Assembly (NCBI RefSeq): GCF_001653755.1 | Contig: NZ_CP015125.1 | Location: 2,799,501 to 2,863,500 of the forward strand | Length of the DNA stretch: 64,000 nt | Direction of reading: 5' to 3' | From: Dokdonia donghaensis DSW-1 | GTDB taxonomy: Bacteria > Bacteroidota > Bacteroidia > Flavobacteriales > Flavobacteriaceae | In this document: positions 1 through 8,813 of the stretch, piece by piece | How the letters are laid out: each line of letters begins with the position of its first letter | Position numbering within the stretch: position 1 is the stretch's first letter | The notes under the pieces: model-generated | Databases searched by the model: none | Told to the model about the DNA's origin: nothing | What the model saw: only the letters and a program-made list of their open reading frames with translations | Program-made: the position numbers and the translations under genes

Positions 1-26
1 TATGCTATTATGAGCTAAGTAATAAA

Positions 27-524
27 CTAGTTAAACTGACGAACTATCACTGCTTGACCTGAACCATTACCTGTCTGAGTTACTTTTATAGGTCCAGAGG
101 TACGGCTGGTGCCATATCTTTCTAATTCTAAATTATTTCCTTTTTGAATCACTTGCATACCAGATCCAGATGCATTGCTTGTAGAAACATCTATTACTGA
201 ATTTCCATTTCCTAATTGATACACGCTCTCTGAAATATTATTACCTCTTAAGGCAATTGCAACATCATTACTATTACCATTTTGAGAAACTGTAACAGAA
301 GAACTAGATGAAGCAATATTTACATATGATGAGTTAGCTTGACCTACTTGTTGAATCAATACACTATTATTAGGAAAATTATTATTTAATCTAGGTAATT
401 GCTCTGTAGCTACAAGGTTAACAATATTAGAACGAGTTATAGTTTCTGGTGCAGCCTCATTAGTCTGAGCCGCTAGTGACACAGTAAAAAGAAATGCGAA
501 AATTAATAAACTATAGATTTTCAT
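27..524 (-). CDS. Small curlin-repeat protein (CsgB/minor curlin-like)
   Basis: A 165-residue secreted protein. Residues 1-19 form a signal peptide ending SLAAQ. From about residue 50 it carries degenerate curlin repeats of the form Q-x-G-x-x-N with alternating hydrophobic residues (IQQVGQANSSYVNI, VSQNGNSNDVAI, VYQLGNGNSVIDV, VIQKGNNLEL, VTQTGNGSGQAVIV). Curlin repeats stack as strand-turn-strand units in functional amyloid. The short length and irregular repeats, compared with the two long paralogues to its right, suggest a minor or nucleating subunit like CsgB; that is inference. It lies 117 bases downstream of the 508-residue curlin on the same strand, with a hairpin between them, so it could be co-transcribed at reduced level. 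The secretion genes csgE/F/G are not in the window and may lie to the left. Confidence 0.75.
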   Translation of the reverse strand: MKIYSLLIFAFLFTVSLAAQTNEAAPETITRSNIVNLVATEQLPRLNNNFPNNSVLIQQVGQANSSYVNIASSSSSVTVSQNGNSNDVAIALRGNNISESVYQLGNGNSVIDVSTSNASGSGMQVIQKGNNLELERYGTSRTSGPIKVTQTGNGSGQAVIVRQFN

Positions 525-540
525 AATTTTTTATATAAAG

Positions 541-579
541 AAAAGGGTGTGTGAGATTTATTGATCACTACACCCTTTT
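541..579 (-). terminator. Hairpin between curlin genes
   Basis: AAAAGGGTGT (541-550) pairs perfectly with ACACCCTTTT (570-579) around a 19-base loop. It lies between the 508-residue curlin and the small curlin, so it may be a terminator or a partial terminator that lowers expression of the downstream gene. The A/T-rich flank gives a weak T-run on the minus strand. Confidence 0.5.
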
Positions 580-640
580 CAGGTTATTTTTAATCACTCT
601 TAAATGTAGTGATTATTTGTGTCTTAAGAAATATTATTTC

Positions 641-2167
641 TTAGAATCCAGCTTGAAGTGTAATAGATCCGTTTCCAGCTCCTAATTGCTTAGTATCAGC
701 GTTGTGACCAGTTCCTAACTGTCCAGTTACTTGACCGTTTAAGAAACCATCTTGATCAACATTTGAAGTGTTTCCAGCTCCTAATTGTCCAACTGCAGAT
801 CCATTAAGAATACCGTTCTGATCTACTGTAGATGTATTAAACCCACCTGCTTGACCTACTAATGATCCGTTAAGCGCTCCTGTTTGAGTAACTGAAGAAC
901 CATTTCCAAGACCTAACTGCCCTACTATAGAACCATTACCAAAACCTGTTTGAGCAACAGTAGATCCGTTTCCAATACCAGCTTGTGCTACTAGAGAACC
1001 GTTTGCAACACCTGCTTGTGCTACTAGTGATCCATTAAGACCTCCTACTTGACTCACTGTTGAGTTGTTAAGAGCTCCTGCTTGTAATACTGCAGATCCG
1101 TTTCCAGTTCCATCTTGTGATACTGTAGAACTGTTTGCAGCTCCTAATTGTGCTACAAAAGATCCATTAGAAGTTCCTACTTGATCAACATCAGAATTAT
1201 TTGCAACTCCTAATTGTAATACTAAAGATCCGTTTGTTGTTCCATCCTGCTTTACGTCAGAAATGTTACCTACACCAGCCTGCGCTACAAAAGAACCGTT
1301 ACCTGTTCCATCCTGCTCTACGTCAGAATCATTTGCTGTACCTAACTGAGCTGTAATAGCACCGTTACCTGTACCATCTTGATCAATACTACTGTCATTA
1401 AAAGTTCCAGTTTGAGTAGTAGATGCAAAGTTAGAATCACCTTTCTGTGCGTGATCTGTCATATTATCATCTCCTAACTGTGTATTAATAGAAACGTTTA
1501 AGTCTCCATCTTGACTTTCTAAAGAAGTGTTACGGTTACCTGTTTGAGTACTAGTTGCAGAGTTCATATCTCCAGTTTGAGTCTGTGTAGCATCATTACG
1601 GTTTCCATCTTGAGTAATAAATGCAGCATTTGCCTCTCCTCTTTGTGTTTGAGATGCCATATTACGGTTACCATCCTGATCAATATCTGCAAAGTTTCCA
1701 GGAGCATTCTCACTCATACTAGATTGATCTTGCATAGCCGTGTTGCGATTACCATTAGAGTTTATAAACGCCTGGTTATTATCGTAACGTTGTTTTTGAG
1801 AAGCAGTGTTTCTGTTTCCAGTTTGGATAGTAGAAGCAACATTATCTTCTGCATAACCTACTCCTTGATCTATAGTAGCACCGTTACGGTTACCTACCTG
1901 TAATACACCTGCAGCGTTACGATCACCTTGAGATGATACGTCTGATGCATTACGATTACCTAGTTGTACTACAAGAGCACTGTTAGAATCTCCACCAGCT
2001 GCATTGTTTCTACCATCTTGGTCAACTACAGAAGTGTTGTTTCCACCTACTTGAAGAACTCCAGATGTGTTAAGTGTTCCTCTTTGATCTACATCACTGT
2101 CATTGTTTTGTGCAAAACCTACAGTGCAAAATGCGAGTGCCGCAGCACTTAATAATAATTTTTTCAT
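641..2167 (-). CDS. Long curlin-repeat protein (CsgA-like major subunit)
   Basis: A 508-residue secreted protein. The signal peptide (MKKLLLSAAALAFCTVGFAQ) is followed almost entirely by about 20-22 residue curlin repeats (for example SDVDQDGTGNGSFVAQAG). The Q-x-G-x-x-N pattern is regular, and Asn, Ser, Gln and Gly dominate. E. coli CsgA has five repeats in about 150 residues, so this is far longer. The C-terminal end GNGSITLQAGF is nearly identical to that of the 631-residue paralogue (GNASITLQAGF), which suggests a conserved terminal secretion or assembly signal. The likely role is the structural subunit of a curli-like extracellular amyloid, exported through an outer-membrane CsgG-type pore; the family role is known, the assignment is inferred. 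The start is fixed by the signal peptide. Confidence 0.8.
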   Translation of the reverse strand: MKKLLLSAAALAFCTVGFAQNNDSDVDQRGTLNTSGVLQVGGNNTSVVDQDGRNNAAGGDSNSALVVQLGNRNASDVSSQGDRNAAGVLQVGNRNGATIDQGVGYAEDNVASTIQTGNRNTASQKQRYDNNQAFINSNGNRNTAMQDQSSMSENAPGNFADIDQDGNRNMASQTQRGEANAAFITQDGNRNDATQTQTGDMNSATSTQTGNRNTSLESQDGDLNVSINTQLGDDNMTDHAQKGDSNFASTTQTGTFNDSSIDQDGTGNGAITAQLGTANDSDVEQDGTGNGSFVAQAGVGNISDVKQDGTTNGSLVLQLGVANNSDVDQVGTSNGSFVAQLGAANSSTVSQDGTGNGSAVLQAGALNNSTVSQVGGLNGSLVAQAGVANGSLVAQAGIGNGSTVAQTGFGNGSIVGQLGLGNGSSVTQTGALNGSLVGQAGGFNTSTVDQNGILNGSAVGQLGAGNTSNVDQDGFLNGQVTGQLGTGHNADTKQLGAGNGSITLQAGF

Positions 2168-2273
2168 AATAAAAAGGTTTAATTAAAAAATATATAAATG
2201 GTTAATAAATACAGTTTAATAATGGCTAGACGCGTCAACAGCATCATCTATAATGTGCGCTATACCAATACTT

Positions 2274-2306
2274 TTATTACGGGGGAGTTATATTACGTGG
2301 GGGAAG
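2274..2306 (-). promoter_or_regulatory. G-rich motif pair upstream of curlin gene (possible CsgD-type box)
   Basis: On the plus strand TATTACGGGGGA (2275-2286) is followed at once by TATTACGTGGGGGA (2291-2304). The same TATTACGGGGGA sits at 4851-4862. The motifs lie 108 and 107 bases upstream of the two curlin start codons. CGGGGGAGTTA (2280-2290) fits the E. coli CsgD box CGGGKGAGNKA as I remember it. Shared sequence and spacing are seen; the role as an operator is inferred. Confidence 0.5.
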
Positions 2307-2664
2307 ATCGTTTTGTAATACAGTGCTAAATTATGCAAATTGTTGTCTTAGTCAACATCGAAACCTAAGTTTTCGACAAAGGGAAGTCTACTGTATAACT
2401 AAAATCTTTAAACCACTAGTAAAAACAGGGTCTCACAAAGAAGGGGCAAATACCCTTTAATAAACACGGTCTAATGAGATTAAGATAATTCTTACAGATA
2501 TAACTGTTTTTTATTATTCAAAATAAATTAGTTACAAGTTAAAAATTCACCTCACACAAGTGACAAATAGTAAGTTATTACCTTACTTATAGCACTTATT
2601 TTTATTAATCATCACATATGCTCTAAGTCTATGGACCTACTCTAAAGTACCCTGTAATGAATTA

Positions 2665-2680
2665 CGCTTTCGCGAAAGCG
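2665..2680. repeat. Dispersed 16-base palindrome, copy 1
   Basis: Exact CGCTTTCGCGAAAGCG, inside a longer palindrome TTACGC...GCGTA. Intergenic, between the two long curlin genes, close to the terminator at 2725. Confidence 0.9.
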
Positions 2681-2724
2681 TATATAAACAATATAAGTTC
2701 TTAAATAGGCTTTCCAGCTTAAAT

Positions 2725-2753
2725 GAAAAAAGCACCGCGAGGCGGTGCTTTAT
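2725..2753 (-). terminator. Rho-independent terminator of long curlin gene
   Basis: GCACCGC (2732-2738) and GCGGTGC (2742-2748) form a 7-bp GC stem with a GAG loop. On the minus strand it is followed by six T residues. It lies about 100 bases after the 631-residue curlin gene. Confidence 0.8.
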
Positions 2754-2848
2754 CCATTCATATAATTATTATGAAATAATTATGTAGTTGGGTACGGAGA
2801 TTCTAAGGGTATACTGCGCATACCCACGCAGTATGCGATTATCATTTA

Positions 2849-4744
2849 TTAGAACCCAGCTTGTAATGTTATAGAAGCGTTACCTGTTCCCACCTGAGTA
2901 GTAGTAGCTGTGTTACCAACTCCTAACTGGCCAGTTGCCTGAATATTAAGCACCCCTGTCTGGCTAACTGTTGAAGTATTACCCATACCAAGTTGACCAA
3001 CTAATGAAGCGTTTGCACTCCCGTTTTGTGTTACTGTAGATGTATTGTTCATACCATCTTGCAATGTGATAGACGCATTACCCAGACCTAAAAACACTCC
3101 TGTAGATGTCTGACTAACTGTAGAAGAGTTTCCTGTACCTACTTGACCTGCATAAGAGAAGTTTACATCACCAGACTGATCTATATCTGCCACGTTTGAT
3201 GTACCGTCTTGCGCTACTTGAGAGAAGTTTAAGTTACCTACTTGATCTACATTTGTAAGGTTTGCATCACCATCTTGATCTACATCAGAAACGTTATCAT
3301 CACCAGTTTGTACAATGTACGCTTGGTTACCATCTCCCATTCTTTGTAAGACATCAGAATCATTATTATCTCCTGTTTGACTAACTGTAGCAGTCTGATC
3401 ATCTCTGAACTGACGTACCACTGAGTTGTTACTTTCTCCATTTTGAGCAACTATAGCGCTGTTGTCATCGCCAAAACCTGCACCTTGTATAATTCTTGAG
3501 TTGTTATCATTACCTATCTGACTAGCATCTGCATAATTATTGTTTCCTCTCTGGCGTGTATATGCTGTATTATCATCTCCTAAAAAGTTATCTGCAGCAT
3601 AACCTACTTGTCTATTTGAAGCAAAGTTTCCATTTCCTACTTGCTCAATCTCGGCATCATTGCTACCTATCTGGTAAGCTCTAGCAGTGTTACCATCACC
3701 TGTACTTTGTGATAATGACACGTTATCACTACCATATTGCTGTGTAGCTGCGAAGTTGCCATTTCCTGTCTGGCGAGTTATCGCATCTGCTCCATCACTC
3801 TTAAAGAAAGATGAAGAAGGATCTCCTTGTAATGTAACTGCAAAGTTACTATTTCCATTTTGGTCTGTTACAGAACGGTTAAGATCTCCATCTTGTTCAA
3901 CTATAGATGTATTCATATCTCCTCTTTGACGTGTCCAAGAATAATTGTTGTCTTGTAATTGTAAAGTAGAAGAGTTGTTTCCATCCCCTTTTTGAATAGC
4001 TACTGCTTTGTTGCTAAAACCGTTTTGATCTACACTTGCAATGTTCATATTACCATCTTGATCTACACGAGATTCATTCTCGTCTCCCATCTGGTCAACA
4101 TCACTATCATTTCCATCACCTACTTGTAGCACATCACTGTCATTACGATCACCTGTCTGGTTTTCTGTACTTGCGTTATTATCTCCAAATTGCTCAAGAG
4201 TTGCTAAGTTTTCTTCTCCTCTCTGTACTTGTGTACCTGTATTATCATCACCATCTTGATCTATAGTAGCAGTACTACCCATAGCGCCGTTTGTTAATGT
4301 AGACTGGTCTTGTGTTGCCGTGTTATCATCTCCTACTTGAAGTATTCCTGCGGTATTATTATCATAACGCTGCTTTTGTGAAGCGGTATTACCGTTTCCA
4401 ATCTGTAGTGTTCCAGCAACGTTATCTTCAGAATAACCTACACCTTGATCAATATTTGCACTGTTACCTAACCCAAACTGAGCAACCCCAGCTAGGTTAC
4501 GATCTCCTAGTTGAGATATAGTAGATGTACTAGCTCCTACTTGCAGTACTCCTGCCACGTTACTATCTCCTCCAGCCGTAGCACCTGAGTTTAATCCATC
4601 TTGTGTAATTGTAGATGTGTTACTTCCTAATTGTAAGGTAAGTTGCCCATTAGTTGTTCCTGTCTGGCTTACTGTACTCGTATTCTGTCCAAAAGCAACA
4701 GAACAAATTGCTAGTGCAGCAGCGCTCATTAGTAATTTTTTCAT
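2849..4744 (-). CDS. Very long curlin-repeat protein (CsgA-like)
   Basis: A 631-residue secreted curlin-type protein. The start at 4744 gives the signal peptide MKKLLMSAAALAICSVAFGQ, nearly identical to that of the neighbouring curlin. An in-frame extension to 4807 would put 21 extra hydrophobic residues in front of it and is unlikely. The body is tandem repeats with Q-x-G-x-x-N. Repeats in the middle are acidic (GDGNDSDVDQMGDENESRVDQ) and those at both ends are Ser/Thr-rich. The Asp clusters may bind Ca2+, which is inference. It ends in the shared GNASITLQAGF. A segment around residues 320-345 (GDPSSSFFKSDGADAIT) interrupts the repeat pattern. It is probably a paralogue of the 508-residue protein and another building block of the same matrix fibre. 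Confidence 0.8.
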   Translation of the reverse strand: MKKLLMSAAALAICSVAFGQNTSTVSQTGTTNGQLTLQLGSNTSTITQDGLNSGATAGGDSNVAGVLQVGASTSTISQLGDRNLAGVAQFGLGNSANIDQGVGYSEDNVAGTLQIGNGNTASQKQRYDNNTAGILQVGDDNTATQDQSTLTNGAMGSTATIDQDGDDNTGTQVQRGEENLATLEQFGDNNASTENQTGDRNDSDVLQVGDGNDSDVDQMGDENESRVDQDGNMNIASVDQNGFSNKAVAIQKGDGNNSSTLQLQDNNYSWTRQRGDMNTSIVEQDGDLNRSVTDQNGNSNFAVTLQGDPSSSFFKSDGADAITRQTGNGNFAATQQYGSDNVSLSQSTGDGNTARAYQIGSNDAEIEQVGNGNFASNRQVGYAADNFLGDDNTAYTRQRGNNNYADASQIGNDNNSRIIQGAGFGDDNSAIVAQNGESNNSVVRQFRDDQTATVSQTGDNNDSDVLQRMGDGNQAYIVQTGDDNVSDVDQDGDANLTNVDQVGNLNFSQVAQDGTSNVADIDQSGDVNFSYAGQVGTGNSSTVSQTSTGVFLGLGNASITLQDGMNNTSTVTQNGSANASLVGQLGMGNTSTVSQTGVLNIQATGQLGVGNTATTTQVGTGNASITLQAGF

Positions 4745-5081
4745 AATAAAAAAGTTATTGATTAATATATAAATGGTTAATAAAAACACGTCAATACAGG
4801 CCAACAACAGCTACGTCATAATCATCAAAAGTGTGAAAGCCAAAACTTAATATTACGGGGGAAAATACTCTTAGGAGGAAATTATAATCGAGTATAGGTG
4901 CAAGTTAACTTGCATAAAATGATTTTACACTATAACAAACACAGTTTTCGACAAAATGTAAAATACTCATAATCAGATCACACAGAAACCCTAGTAAAAA
5001 GGAGGTGTCACAAAAAGACACCTACCTATTACCGAATAATAAATCTAAAATAGATTTGAAAAATCTTACAGAAAACTCGAA
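4745..5081. other. Leader/intergenic region upstream of the 631-residue curlin
   Basis: A gene-free stretch of 337 bases between the class III glutamine synthetase and the curlin gene. The conserved TATTACGGGGGA motif is at 4851-4862. The remainder is AT-rich, with no further structure that I can support. Confidence 0.5.
4851..4862 (-). promoter_or_regulatory. G-rich motif upstream of second long curlin
   Basis: TATTACGGGGGA, identical to 2275-2286 and at the same distance (107 versus 108 bases) from the start codon. Only 8 of 11 positions fit the remembered CsgD consensus, so the shared spacing is the stronger argument. Confidence 0.45.
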
Positions 5082-7265
5082 TTAATTTACAAAAAGAAGC
5101 TCTCTATATTTTGGTAGAGGCCATAAATCGTCTTCTACAAGTAATTCTAACTTATCGCATTGCTTCCTTATAAGTTCAAAATAAGGTTTTACTTTATCTG
5201 CATAATCACCTGCTTTTTTCTCTAATTCAAGACCATTAGATTTTTTACGCACGTCTATCATTTCTGTAATAAGTGTATTGATACTAGCAATGTGATTTGA
5301 TAGTGCTTTTATGATGGATGTTTGCGCTTTCGCGAAAGCGGTATAATCGTCACCATAGATATCTTTTAGACCACGTACATTATCTATAAGTACATTTTGA
5401 TATCGCAATGCTGTAGGTATAATATGGTTACGCGCTACGTCACCAAGAACACGGCTCTCTATCTGTATACGTTTTACATACTCCTCGAGCTCTATTTCAT
5501 AACGCGCTTGTATTTCTACCGTATTCATAATTTGTAGCGAGTCAAAAAGCGCTACACTAGCTTTGCTCACTCTAGCCTTTAAAGCCTCTACTGTTGTTCT
5601 GTTATTACTAAGCTTACGTTTTTTTGCTTCTTTTTCCCAAGACTCACCATATCCATCACCCTCAAATCGTATCTTCTTACTGTCTTTTATATACTCACGC
5701 AGTACATTAAAGATGGCATCATCCTTCTTCATATCCTTAGTATCTACCAGAGTATCTACTTCTTTCTTGAAAGCTATAAGCTGTTGTGCTACTATAGCAT
5801 TAAGAACTGTCATAGGGTTTGCACAGTTTGCAGTAGCTCCTACTGCTCTAAACTCAAACTTATTACCTGTAAAAGCAAAAGGTGAGGTACGGTTGCGATC
5901 TGTATTATCAAGTAAAATTTCCGGTATTTTACCTATAACATTGAGCTTAAGTTCTGTTTTCTCTTGTGGAGAGAGTTTTCCATCTGTTACCTTTTCTAGT
6001 TCGTCTAGTACTCTAGTAAGTTGTGACCCTATAAAGACAGAGATGATTGCCGGTGGGGCCTCGTTTGCTCCCAGTCTATAATCATTACCCGCACTAGCAA
6101 TAGATGCTCGTAGTAGTGACTCGTGTTCATAAACAGCTTTTATGGTATTTACAAAGAAGGTTAAAAACTGTAAGTTCTTCATAGGTGTGCTACCTGGACT
6201 TAATAGGTTGACACCCGTATCTGTGGCTAGCGACCAGTTATTATGTTTACCACTACCGTTTATACCATCAAAAGGCTTCTCGTGAAAGAGGACTTTAAAA
6301 TGGTGACGCTGGGCGACCTTTTGCATAATATCCATAAGTAAGGCATTATGATCTACCGCAAGATTTGCCTCTTCATATACTGGAGCCATCTCAAACTGAT
6401 TAGGCGCTACCTCATTATGTCTTGTTTTTACAGGGATACCTAGCAGGAGACATTCTTGCTCTAGCTCTTTTAAATATGCTAGCACACGAATGGGAATAGA
6501 ACCAAAGTAATGATCATCCAGCTGCTGTCCTTTTGCCGCGGCGTGACCTAGAAGGGTTCTACCTGTAAGAGTTAAGTCTGGTCTCGCAGCGGCAAGTGAT
6601 GCATCTACAAGAAAAAACTCTTGCTCCCAGCCTAATGTGGCAGTTACCTTATTTACATTTTTATTAAAATAGCGAGCAACATCTGTTGCGGCCTCATCTA
6701 TTACATTAAGCGCTTTGAGTAGCGGAGTCTTAAAGTCAAGAGCCTCTCCAGTATAAGCTACAAAAACTGTAGGTATACAAAGTGTATTATCATATATAAA
6801 TGCAGGCGACGTAGGATCCCAGGCGGTATAACCACGTGCTTCAAAAGTATTACGTATTCCTCCGTGAGGAAAACTTGAGGCATCTGGCTCTTGCTGTGCA
6901 AGCTGTGCACCATCAAATTTATCTATGACGTGCCCCCCTGGTGTAACTTCAAAAAAAGCATCGTGCTTCTCTGCAGTAGCACCAGTAAGCGGTTGAAACC
7001 AGTGTGTGTAATGGGTTGCTCCTTTTTCTAGCGCCCAAGATTTCATACCCGTCGCTATAGCATCTGCAGTGATGCGATCTATATTATCTCCTTTACGTAT
7101 AGCCGTTTGCACACTATCAAATGTAGATTTTGATAAATACTGTCGCATAGCCTGCTCTCCAAAGACACTTGACTTATATAAAGACGATGGTCGTCCTAGT
7201 GATTCAAAAGTAACTGCAGGTCTATGTTGTACATCGTGTAGTGCTTGGAAACGTAATTTTGACAT
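5082..7265 (-). CDS. glnN: Glutamine synthetase, class III (GSIII)
   Basis: A 727-residue protein, the usual GSIII length (about 700-730, against about 470 for GSI). It makes glutamine from glutamate, ammonium and ATP in the cytosol. Visible signatures are the N-terminal GSIII region starting MSKLRFQAL, the active-site region NEVAPNQFEMAP, the ATP-binding INGSGKHNNWSL, DRNRTSPFAFTGNKFEFR, and the long C-terminal extension typical of the class. It is divergent from the eukaryotic-type enzyme at 7578, so the two share a 312-base control region. A copy of the dispersed palindrome lies in frame at 5325-5340 and encodes AFAKA. Having two classes of glutamine synthetase is common in Bacteroidota. 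Confidence 0.95.
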   Translation of the reverse strand: MSKLRFQALHDVQHRPAVTFESLGRPSSLYKSSVFGEQAMRQYLSKSTFDSVQTAIRKGDNIDRITADAIATGMKSWALEKGATHYTHWFQPLTGATAEKHDAFFEVTPGGHVIDKFDGAQLAQQEPDASSFPHGGIRNTFEARGYTAWDPTSPAFIYDNTLCIPTVFVAYTGEALDFKTPLLKALNVIDEAATDVARYFNKNVNKVTATLGWEQEFFLVDASLAAARPDLTLTGRTLLGHAAAKGQQLDDHYFGSIPIRVLAYLKELEQECLLLGIPVKTRHNEVAPNQFEMAPVYEEANLAVDHNALLMDIMQKVAQRHHFKVLFHEKPFDGINGSGKHNNWSLATDTGVNLLSPGSTPMKNLQFLTFFVNTIKAVYEHESLLRASIASAGNDYRLGANEAPPAIISVFIGSQLTRVLDELEKVTDGKLSPQEKTELKLNVIGKIPEILLDNTDRNRTSPFAFTGNKFEFRAVGATANCANPMTVLNAIVAQQLIAFKKEVDTLVDTKDMKKDDAIFNVLREYIKDSKKIRFEGDGYGESWEKEAKKRKLSNNRTTVEALKARVSKASVALFDSLQIMNTVEIQARYEIELEEYVKRIQIESRVLGDVARNHIIPTALRYQNVLIDNVRGLKDIYGDDYTAFAKAQTSIIKALSNHIASINTLITEMIDVRKKSNGLELEKKAGDYADKVKPYFELIRKQCDKLELLVEDDLWPLPKYRELLFVN
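5325..5340. repeat. Dispersed 16-base palindrome inside GSIII gene
   Basis: Exact CGCTTTCGCGAAAGCG within coding sequence; read on the minus strand it encodes Ala-Phe-Ala-Lys-Ala near the C-terminal third of GSIII. Confidence 0.9.
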
Positions 7266-7577
7266 AACTTTTTATGACTATATGATAGTGGTTCTCATTA
7301 ATATAGGTCACTATCGTTTTTATTTAAATTGTTCATACTATTAAGATTTACTCTTCTGCATTAGACAAAGAGTTTACAGATTCAACCATTTGAGACCTTA
7401 AAAGCATTGCAAATATAAGGGATTTACAAAAATATGTCTCTTTTTTTACACACCCCCTAAAATTTAAGGGGTTGTTAATAAGATGGTGTAATTTTTAATA
7501 AATCAACCCTATAAATAGCACTGCATTTCAAAATTATTTTATCTTTGCCCTCGTTAACTCAAAACATTAATGCTATT
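7266..7577. promoter_or_regulatory. Shared control region between divergent glutamine synthetase genes
   Basis: 312 bases with no gene. TATCTTTG at 7540-7547 fits the Bacteroidota -7 element TAnnTTTG for the plus-strand gene. TATATTTG on the minus strand (plus coordinates 7410-7417) fits for GSIII. I see no convincing -33 partner for either. CCCCTAAAATTTAAGGGG (7454-7471) is an imperfect inverted repeat between the two -7 elements and could be an operator for nitrogen control; that is inference. Confidence 0.45.
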
Positions 7578-8588
7578 ATGAGCAAGTCAAAATTAGAATA
7601 CATTTGGTTAGACGGGTATGCACCGACACAAAATATGAGAAGTAAAACTAAGGTTGTAAATGACTTTAGTGGTAAACTAGAAGATTGTCCAGTATGGTCT
7701 TTTGATGGTTCTTCTACAAAACAAGCTTCTGGAGGAGCATCAGACTGTCTTTTAAAGCCAGTTGCAATTTACCCAGATCCACAACGTACAAATGGATTTT
7801 TAGTAATGACTGAGGTTTTAAGTGCAGATGGTACTCCGCACGAGTCAAACCATAGAGCAAAAATAGATGATAATGATAATGATTTCTGGTTCGGTTTTGA
7901 GCAAGAGTATTTCATTATGGACACGGCTACACAACTACCATTAGGATTTCCTATAGGTGGATACCCTGGACCACAAGGTATGTACTACTGTTCTGTAGGT
8001 GGTAAAAACACTCACGGTCGTGACTTTGTAGAAGAGCACGCAGATCTTTGTATCGAGGCTGGTCTTAACTTTGAAGGAATTAACCAAGAGGTTGCTTCTG
8101 GACAGTGGGAATTCCAACTTTTTGCAAAAGGAGCAAAGAAAGCAGGAGATGAGATCTGGATTGCTCGTTACCTACTAGATCGTCTTACTGAGCAGTACGG
8201 ATGGTACATAGATTACCACCCAAAACCAATAAAAGGAGACTGGAACGGTTCTGGAATGCACGCAAACTTCTCAAATACAACATTGAGAACGTGTGGATCT
8301 GAAGAGACTTACAATACAATATGTGAGGCGTTCCGTCCATTTACAAAAGAACATATAGAAGCATACGGAGCTCACAATGAGCAACGCCTTACAGGAGATC
8401 ACGAGACTGCATCTATAAATGACTTCTCATACGGAGTATCAGATAGAGGAGCATCTATACGTATTCCTATTATCACTGTAGAGCAAGGATGGAAAGGATG
8501 GCTAGAAGACCGTCGTCCAGCTTCAAACGCAGATCCATACAGAGTAGCAGGTCGTATTATCGAGACTGTAAAAACAGCAAAGGTTTAA
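7578..8588 (+). CDS. glnA: Glutamine synthetase, eukaryotic-type (GSII, beta-Grasp family)
   Basis: A 336-residue glutamine synthetase of the short GSII type. The start at 7578 gives MSKSKLEYIWLDGY; an earlier in-frame TTG at 7545 overlaps the probable -7 promoter element and is not used. Visible motifs are WSFDGSST, FGFEQEYF (metal-binding glutamates), NGSGMHANFS and DRGASIRIP. It makes glutamine from glutamate and ammonium with ATP. A class III enzyme for the same reaction is transcribed divergently from the adjacent control region, so the cell may switch between the two isozymes. A strong terminator follows. Confidence 0.95.
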   Translation: MSKSKLEYIWLDGYAPTQNMRSKTKVVNDFSGKLEDCPVWSFDGSSTKQASGGASDCLLKPVAIYPDPQRTNGFLVMTEVLSADGTPHESNHRAKIDDNDNDFWFGFEQEYFIMDTATQLPLGFPIGGYPGPQGMYYCSVGGKNTHGRDFVEEHADLCIEAGLNFEGINQEVASGQWEFQLFAKGAKKAGDEIWIARYLLDRLTEQYGWYIDYHPKPIKGDWNGSGMHANFSNTTLRTCGSEETYNTICEAFRPFTKEHIEAYGAHNEQRLTGDHETASINDFSYGVSDRGASIRIPIITVEQGWKGWLEDRRPASNADPYRVAGRIIETVKTAKV

Positions 8589-8611
8589 TTCTGATTTAAT
8601 TATATTGTGAA

Positions 8612-8644
8612 AAATGCTCAACTTAGGTTGGGCATTTTTTTTTT
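8612..8644 (+). terminator. Rho-independent terminator of glnA
   Basis: AAATGCTCAAC (8612-8622) pairs with GTTGGGCATTT (8627-8637) around TTAG, followed by an uninterrupted T-run to 8644. Confidence 0.85.
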
Positions 8645-8645
8645 G

Positions 8646-8661
8646 CGCTTTCGCGAAAGCG
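8646..8661. repeat. Dispersed 16-base palindrome
   Basis: Exact CGCTTTCGCGAAAGCG, intergenic, one base after the T-run of the glnA terminator. Confidence 0.9.
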
Positions 8662-8813
8662 TAAACACGTCATATATAATAAAACAAGTAGTTTTATCTA
8701 TATCTATAGACAGTATACAATGACTTAAAATTGCCTATAGAAGACAATGTAAATTCCTTGCAATTAAATAATTGAGAAGCCTAGATATTTACTTTAGAAA
8801 CGAGGTCAAGAAA

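Larger units (their letters stand above)
2168..2848. other. Intergenic region between long curlin genes
   Basis: A gene-free stretch of 681 bases. It holds the leader of the 508-residue curlin with its G-rich motif pair (2274-2306), a long AT-rich segment in which I see nothing definite, one dispersed palindrome (2665-2680) and the terminator of the upstream curlin gene (2725-2753). Confidence 0.6.

Noticed and set aside
4745..4807. Longer start for the 631-residue curlin
   Set aside because: It would place a second hydrophobic stretch before a complete signal peptide identical in style to that of the neighbouring curlin.
7545..7577. TTG start 11 codons upstream of glnA
   Set aside because: It overlaps the probable -7 promoter element; the conserved GSII N-terminus begins at 7578.
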